In this document: one piece after another, positions 58,811 to 64,000 of the stretch | Numbering within the stretch: position 1 is the stretch's first letter | How the letters are laid out: the number at the start of each line of letters is the position of its first letter | NCBI RefSeq assembly: GCF_900090195.1 | Contig: NZ_LT607803.1 | Location: forward strand, 3,994,229 to 4,058,228 | Length of the DNA: 64,000 nt | Reading direction: 5' to 3' | Source of the DNA: Variovorax sp. HW608 | Lineage (GTDB): Bacteria > Pseudomonadota > Gammaproteobacteria > Burkholderiales > Burkholderiaceae_C | Position numbers and translations under genes: made by a program | Notes under the pieces: model-generated | What the model saw: the letters and a program-made list of their open reading frames with translations, nothing else | Told to the model about the DNA's origin: nothing | Database searches by the model: none

Positions 58811-61800
58811 ATGACACAGGGCTCCATCCGCATTCGCGGCGCACGTCAGCACAACCTCCAGAACCTCGATCTCGACATCCGCACCGGCGAGATGACGGTG
58901 GTCACCGGGCCGAGCGGCTCGGGCAAGTCGAGCCTGGTGTTCGACACCCTCTACGCCGAAGGCCAGCGTCGCTATGTCGAGACCTTCTCGGCCTACGCGC
59001 GGCAGTTCCTCGACCGCATGGACAAGCCGGCGGTCGACAAGGTCGAGGGCGTGCCGCCCGCGATCGCGATCGACCAGACGAACCCGGTGCGCTCGTCACG
59101 CTCGACCGTCGGCACGATGACGGAGCTCAACGACCACCTGAAGCTGCTCTTGGCCCGCGCGGCGCAGTTGTTCGACCGCGAGACCGCGCTGCCGGTACGG
59201 CACGATTCGCCCGATTCGATCTATGCCGAGCTGGTTTCGCGCGCGGCCGCGGCGGGCGATCCGCGGGTGGTGTTGACCTTCCCGGTCGAGCTGCCTGCGA
59301 GCACCAGCGCCGACGAAGTCACGCAGTGGCTTTCCGCGAGCGGCTTCACGCGCGTCCAGGCCGAGCGCGAGGTCGCGACGCCGACCGGCCCGCGCAAGGT
59401 GCTCGACGTGGTGGCCGACCGCTTCCGCATCGCCGGCGCCGAGCGCGCGCGCGTGATCGAGGCGATCGAAGTGGCGCTCAAGCGTGGCAGCGGGCGGCTC
59501 ACCGTCTATGCGCTGGCGGGGGAGGAGGGCGCTGAGCCAGATGTTTGGAAGTTTTCGACCGGCCTGCATTGCCCCGAGAGCGACATCCGCTACGCGGACC
59601 CGATCCCGTCGATGTTCTCGTTCAACTCGGCCGTGGGCGCCTGCGACACCTGCCGCGGCTTCGGCCGCGTGATCGGCGTCGACCTCGGCCTCGTGATCCC
59701 GAACGACAAGCTCACCTTGCGCGCCGGCGCGATCAAGACCATCCAGACGCCCGCCTGGAAAGAGGCGCAGGACGACCTCATGCGCCACGCCGAGGCCGCC
59801 GGCATTCCGCGCGACACGCCCTGGAACAAGCTCACCGACGCGCAGAGGCACTGGGTGATCGAGGGCACGCCCAACTACAAGGAAGGCAACTGGAGCCGGC
59901 AGTGGTACGGCATCCGCCGCTTCTTCGGCTACCTGGAGAGCAAGGCCTACAAGATGCACATCCGCGTGCTCTTGTCGAAGTACCGCAGCTACACGCCGTG
60001 CCCGACCTGCGCCGGCGCACGGCTCAAGCTCGAAAGCCTGCTGTGGCGCATCGGCAGCAAGGAAGACGCCGACGCGGTGCTCGAGCCCTCGAAGCGCTTC
60101 ATGCCGCAGGGCGCGAAGTGGTCGCGCGCGCAGCTCGAAGCGCTGCCGGGGCTGTGCCTGCACGACCTGATGCTGCTGCCGATCGAGCGGCTGCGCCGCT
60201 TCTTCGACGGCATGGAGAGCCACGGCAACCAGAGCAACGCGAGCGAAGGCGAGGTGCAGGCGCTCAAGCTGCTGTTCGAGGAGATCACGACGCGGCTGCG
60301 CTACCTGCACGACGTCGGCATCGGCTATCTCACGCTCGACCGCCAGAGCCGCACGCTGAGCGGCGGCGAGGTGCAGCGCATCAACCTCACGACCGCGCTC
60401 GGCACCTCGCTCGTGAACACGCTCTTCGTGCTCGACGAGCCCAGCATCGGATTGCATCCGCGCGACATGAACCGCATCACCGAAGCGATGCTGCGCCTGC
60501 GCGATGCGGGCAACACGCTGGTGGTGGTGGAGCACGACCCGGCCGTGATGCTCGCGGCCGATCGTGTGATCGACATGGGCCCGGGCCCCGGCGTGCGCGG
60601 CGGTCGCGTGGTGTTCGACGGCAGCACCAACGCACTGCGCGACGCCGACACGCTGACCGGCCAGTACCTCGGCGGCCGCAAGCAGATCGGCATGGGTTTC
60701 CGCCGCATGGTGAGCGACAACACGCCGCGCCTGATCCTCGAAGGCGTGCGCGAGCACAACCTGAAGGACGTGACGGTGGAGATTCCGCTGTCGCGCCTGG
60801 TGTGCATCACCGGCGTGAGCGGCTCGGGCAAGTCGACGCTGGTGCAGGACGTGCTCGCGCCTGCGCTGATGCGGCACTTCGGCCGCGCGACCGAATCGCC
60901 GGGCGCGCACGACCGGCTGCTGGGCGCCGACCATCTGAGCGACGTGGTGTTCGTCGACCAGTCGCCGATCGGCAAGACCGCGCGATCCAATCCCGCGAGC
61001 TACGTGGGCGCGTGGGACGCGATCCGCGAGATCTTCGCGACCGCCGCGCTGTCGCGGCAGCGTGGCTACACCTCGTCGAAGTTCAGCTTCAACAGCGGCG
61101 ACGGGCGCTGCCCGACCTGCGGCGGCTCGGGCTTCGAGCACGTGGAGATGCAGTTCCTGTCCGACGTCTACCTGCGCTGCCCCGATTGCGATGGCAAGCG
61201 CTACCGGCCGGAGATCCTCGAAGTCACGATCGAGCGCAAGGGCCGCACGATGAACGTGGCCGACGTGCTCGAACTCACGGTGGCCGAGGCGGCCGCCACG
61301 TTCGAAGCGGACCGCGAAGTGCTGCGCATGCTGCAGCCGATCGTCGATGTCGGCCTCGACTACGTGAAGCTCGGCCAGCCCGTGCCGACGCTCAGCGGCG
61401 GCGAGGCGCAGCGCCTGAAGCTCGCGGGCTTTCTTGCGGAGGCCGCGAAGAACGGCAGCGCGAGCAAGCAGCCGCTGGCGCGCAAGGGCCAGCTCTTCCT
61501 CTTCGACGAACCGACCACCGGCCTGCACTTCGACGACATCGCACGCCTGATGCGCGCCCTGCGCAAGCTGCTCGATGCGGGGCATTCGCTGGTGGTGATC
61601 GAACACAACCTCGACGTGATCCGAGCCAGCGACTGGATCATCGACCTCGGCCCCGAAGGCGGCGAGGGCGGCGGCCAGGTCGTCGCGGTCGGCACGCCCG
61701 AGCAGGTGCGCGAGAACCGCGCCTCGCTGACCGGCGAGGCGCTGGCCGACTACGAACTCGCGATCGGCCCCGGCGCCTTCAAGGTGGCCGAGCGCGCGGC

Positions 61801-64000
61801 GCGCGAATATGCCGCCCATGCGCAGCCGGTGCAGGGGCGCGATGCGATCCAGATCGTCAATGCGCGCGAGCACAACCTCAAGCACCTGTCGGTCGATGTT
61901 CCGCGCGGCAAATTCAGCGTCGTGACCGGCGTCAGCGGCTCGGGCAAATCCACGCTGGCCTTCGACATCCTGTTCAACGAGGGGCAGCGGCGCTATCTCG
62001 AATCGCTCAATGCCTATGCGCGCAGCATCGTGCAGCCGGCGGGCCGGCCCGAGGTGGATGCGGTGTATGGCATTCCGCCGACGGTGGCGATCGAGCAGCG
62101 CCTGTCGCGCGGCGGCCGCAAGAGCACGGTGGGCACGACCACCGAGGTGTGGCACTTCCTGCGGCTGCTCTATGTGAAGCTCGGCGTGCAGCACTGCATC
62201 CACGACGGCGCGGCGGTGCAGCCGCAGACACAGGACAGCATCGCGGCGCAGTTGCTGAAGAACTTCAAGGGCCAGCACATCGGACTGCTCGCGCCGCTCG
62301 TGAGCAACCGCAAGGGCGTCTACACCGAGCTGGCCGACTGGGCGCGTCCGCGCGGCTACACGCATCTGCGGGTGGACGGCGAATTCCTGCCGACCACGGG
62401 CTTCCCGCGCATCGACCGCTTCAAGGAGCACAGCATCGAGCTGCCGGTGGCGAGCCTCGACGTTCTGCCCTCGCAGGAGACCGAACTGCGGCAGGCGCTT
62501 GCGCGTGCGCTGGAGCATGGCAAGGGCGTGGTGCACGTGCTGAGCGATCTCACCGGTTTGCGCGGCGCGATGATGGCCGGCGCGCCGACCCGCGGCATCG
62601 GGCGTGCGCATGTGTTCTCGACCCTGCGCGCCTGCCCGGTGTGCAGCACCAGCTATGCCGAGCTCGATCCGCGCCTGTTCTCCTACAACAGCAAGCATGG
62701 CTGGTGTCCCGATTGCGTCGGCACCGGCGTCAAGCTCACGAAGGAGCAGCGCAAGGTCTACGACGACTCGGTGATGGCCGACGACCAGAAGGGGCGCGAG
62801 CAGACCTTTGCCGAACCCGAGGCCGAAGACGTGGGCGACGTGGTGTGCCCGACCTGCGAGGGCACGCGGCTCAATCCGACCGCGCGCGCGGTGCTCTTCG
62901 GCGCCTCGGATGCGTCGGGCAACGGCGGCATCGGCATCACGCAGCTCGCGCGCATGAGCGTGAGCGACATCCGCGTGTGGTTCGAGGGCTTGCAGCTTTC
63001 GGGGCGCGAGGCGGAGATCGCGCGCGACCTCGTGCCCGAGATCCGCAGCCGGCTCGAATTCCTCGAAGAGGTGGGGCTCGGCTATCTCACGCTCGACCGC
63101 GGCGCGCCGACCTTGAGCGGCGGCGAGGCGCAGCGCATCCGGCTCGCGGCGCAGCTCGGCAGCAACCTGCAGGGCGTCTGCTACGTGCTCGACGAGCCGA
63201 CCATCGGCCTGCATGCGCGCGACAACCAGATCCTGCTCGACGCGCTGCACAAGCTGGGCGACAAGGGCAACACGCTGGTGGTGGTGGAGCACGACGAGGA
63301 CACGATCCGCCGCGCCGATCACATCATCGACATCGGCCCGAGCGCGGGCAAGCGCGGCGGGCGCCTGGTGGCCGAAGGCACGGTGGCCGAGATCCAGGCG
63401 GCGAACGATTCGCAGACGGGCCGCTATCTGCGCGATGCGATCAAGCATCCGCTGCAGGCGCGCCGGCCGGTGCCGGCGCCTGAACCCGGTGCGCCGGACT
63501 GGCTCACGGTGCGCGGCGCGGACATGCACAACCTGCAGGACGTGACGGTGTCGCTGCCGCTCAAGCGGCTGGTCGCGGTGACGGGCGTGAGCGGTTCGGG
63601 CAAGTCCACGCTGGCGCGCGATGTGCTGCTGTCGAATGTGCATGCCGTCGTGGCGCAGCGCATGACGAAGGCGGGGCGCGATGCGGATGCGGCGGGCAAG
63701 CGTCCCGCGTGGGCCGGGTGCCGTGCGGTCGAAGGCTACGAGACCATCGACCGCGTGCTCGAGGTCGACCAGACGCCGATCGGCAAGACGCCGCGCAGCT
63801 GCCCGGCCACCTACATCGGCTTCTGGGACACGATCCGCAAGCTGTTCGCGGACACGCTGGAAGCGAAGGCGCGCGGCTATGGTCCGGCGCGCTTCAGCTT
63901 CAACACCGGCGAGGGCCGGTGCCCGGGTTGCGAGGGCGCGGGCGTGCGCACGATTGAGATGAGCTTCCTGCCCGACGTGAAGGTCCCTTGCGAGGTGTGC
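58811..64000 (+). CDS. uvrA: Giant fused UvrA (excinuclease ABC subunit A-like), partial at window end
   Basis: An unbroken frame of 1730 codons that runs off the window. It contains two UvrA-like halves with four ABC ATPase sites. The Walker A motifs are GPSGSGKSS at about 33-41 and GVSGSGKST starting near 668, 1040 and 1592. Each is followed by UvrA-type elements: LSGGE signatures, LDEPSIGLHPRD and LDEPTIGLHARD Walker B regions, and CxxC zinc pairs (CDTC, CPTC, CPDC, CPVC). Canonical UvrA has about 950 residues and two ATPase sites. Long UvrA-like proteins of about 1900-2000 residues occur in Burkholderiales, probably beside a normal UvrA. A DNA-damage recognition role is inferred. Confidence 0.93.
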   Translation, partial: MTQGSIRIRGARQHNLQNLDLDIRTGEMTVVTGPSGSGKSSLVFDTLYAEGQRRYVETFSAYARQFLDRMDKPAVDKVEGVPPAIAIDQTNPVRSSRSTVGTMTELNDHLKLLLARAAQLFDRETALPVRHDSPDSIYAELVSRAAAAGDPRVVLTFPVELPASTSADEVTQWLSASGFTRVQAEREVATPTGPRKVLDVVADRFRIAGAERARVIEAIEVALKRGSGRLTVYALAGEEGAEPDVWKFSTGLHCPESDIRYADPIPSMFSFNSAVGACDTCRGFGRVIGVDLGLVIPNDKLTLRAGAIKTIQTPAWKEAQDDLMRHAEAAGIPRDTPWNKLTDAQRHWVIEGTPNYKEGNWSRQWYGIRRFFGYLESKAYKMHIRVLLSKYRSYTPCPTCAGARLKLESLLWRIGSKEDADAVLEPSKRFMPQGAKWSRAQLEALPGLCLHDLMLLPIERLRRFFDGMESHGNQSNASEGEVQALKLLFEEITTRLRYLHDVGIGYLTLDRQSRTLSGGEVQRINLTTALGTSLVNTLFVLDEPSIGLHPRDMNRITEAMLRLRDAGNTLVVVEHDPAVMLAADRVIDMGPGPGVRGGRVVFDGSTNALRDADTLTGQYLGGRKQIGMGFRRMVSDNTPRLILEGVREHNLKDVTVEIPLSRLVCITGVSGSGKSTLVQDVLAPALMRHFGRATESPGAHDRLLGADHLSDVVFVDQSPIGKTARSNPASYVGAWDAIREIFATAALSRQRGYTSSKFSFNSGDGRCPTCGGSGFEHVEMQFLSDVYLRCPDCDGKRYRPEILEVTIERKGRTMNVADVLELTVAEAAATFEADREVLRMLQPIVDVGLDYVKLGQPVPTLSGGEAQRLKLAGFLAEAAKNGSASKQPLARKGQLFLFDEPTTGLHFDDIARLMRALRKLLDAGHSLVVIEHNLDVIRASDWIIDLGPEGGEGGGQVVAVGTPEQVRENRASLTGEALADYELAIGPGAFKVAERAAREYAAHAQPVQGRDAIQIVNAREHNLKHLSVDVPRGKFSVVTGVSGSGKSTLAFDILFNEGQRRYLESLNAYARSIVQPAGRPEVDAVYGIPPTVAIEQRLSRGGRKSTVGTTTEVWHFLRLLYVKLGVQHCIHDGAAVQPQTQDSIAAQLLKNFKGQHIGLLAPLVSNRKGVYTELADWARPRGYTHLRVDGEFLPTTGFPRIDRFKEHSIELPVASLDVLPSQETELRQALARALEHGKGVVHVLSDLTGLRGAMMAGAPTRGIGRAHVFSTLRACPVCSTSYAELDPRLFSYNSKHGWCPDCVGTGVKLTKEQRKVYDDSVMADDQKGREQTFAEPEAEDVGDVVCPTCEGTRLNPTARAVLFGASDASGNGGIGITQLARMSVSDIRVWFEGLQLSGREAEIARDLVPEIRSRLEFLEEVGLGYLTLDRGAPTLSGGEAQRIRLAAQLGSNLQGVCYVLDEPTIGLHARDNQILLDALHKLGDKGNTLVVVEHDEDTIRRADHIIDIGPSAGKRGGRLVAEGTVAEIQAANDSQTGRYLRDAIKHPLQARRPVPAPEPGAPDWLTVRGADMHNLQDVTVSLPLKRLVAVTGVSGSGKSTLARDVLLSNVHAVVAQRMTKAGRDADAAGKRPAWAGCRAVEGYETIDRVLEVDQTPIGKTPRSCPATYIGFWDTIRKLFADTLEAKARGYGPARFSFNTGEGRCPGCEGAGVRTIEMSFLPDVKVPCEVC

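Noticed and set aside
59545..63483. 1312-residue plus-strand frame inside uvrA
   Set aside because: Out-of-frame reading of uvrA with low-complexity Arg/Ala content. The uvrA frame itself is unbroken with four Walker A motifs.
59096..63643. 1515-residue open frame on the minus strand
   Set aside because: It is the antisense shadow of the giant uvrA, rich in Arg, Ala, His and Leu, with no recognisable domain. Very GC-rich genes often leave such open antisense frames.

Overview
The window reads as chromosome from a high-GC betaproteobacterium of the Comamonadaceae, most likely Variovorax or a close relative. This rests on gene order and protein style (the glyQS-gmhB-plsC-ygjP string, a leucine/isovalerate degradation cluster, a biotin-independent malonate decarboxylase operon with MadLM transporter, and a giant fused UvrA), not on a database search. 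No rRNA, tRNA, CRISPR array, phage or conjugation module was seen, and no gene-free stretch exceeds about 260 bases.

Layout. 1-900: one membrane-anchored protein of unknown function. 886-4814: a LysR regulator divergent from a beta-alanine catabolic pair (omega-amino acid:pyruvate aminotransferase and CoA-acylating malonate-semialdehyde dehydrogenase). 4927-6051: an IS630-type element. 6054-7965: TetR regulator divergent from a periplasmic asparaginase. 8071-13396: glyQ, glyS, gmhB, plsC and a YgjP-like metallopeptidase in a tight operon. 13522-17763 (minus): SDR reductase, RluA-type pseudouridine synthase, a leucine-rich-repeat/protein-kinase fusion and a metallo-beta-lactamase-fold hydrolase, divergent from a MerR regulator with a clear palindromic operator. 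18305-22047: carbonic anhydrase, AceK, thiolase. 22122-23219: a second, different IS630-type element. 23258-30560: M20 peptidase, acyl-CoA dehydrogenase, amidase, LuxR regulator, YchJ, DUF3047 protein, DedA-rhodanese fusion. 30599-34811: TPP riboswitch and thiC, a HAD phosphatase, a patatin-like lipoprotein.

35186-48227 is a leucine/isovalerate degradation operon (ivd, acyl-CoA synthetase, both methylcrotonyl-CoA carboxylase subunits, methylglutaconyl-CoA hydratase, HMG-CoA lyase) with an AraC regulator divergent from it and several co-transcribed accessory genes. 48373-50067 is an MHS-type transporter. 50161-58660 (minus) is the malonate decarboxylase operon mdcR-madL-madM-mdcA-C-D-E-G-B-H. 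From 58811 to the window end runs the first 1730 codons of a four-ATPase-domain UvrA.

The most unusual local structure is at the start of the methylcrotonyl-CoA carboxylase alpha gene (42840-43000). The first 35 bases of the gene are duplicated 118 bases upstream, and the working start codon lies in the loop of a perfect 17-bp inverted repeat. Other points of interest are the kinase/hydrolase/MerR neighbourhood, an Asp-to-Asn change in the GmhB active-site motif, two IS630 transposases that both break at a run of seven A, and a hairpin repeat family, one copy of which sits inside the mdc operon.
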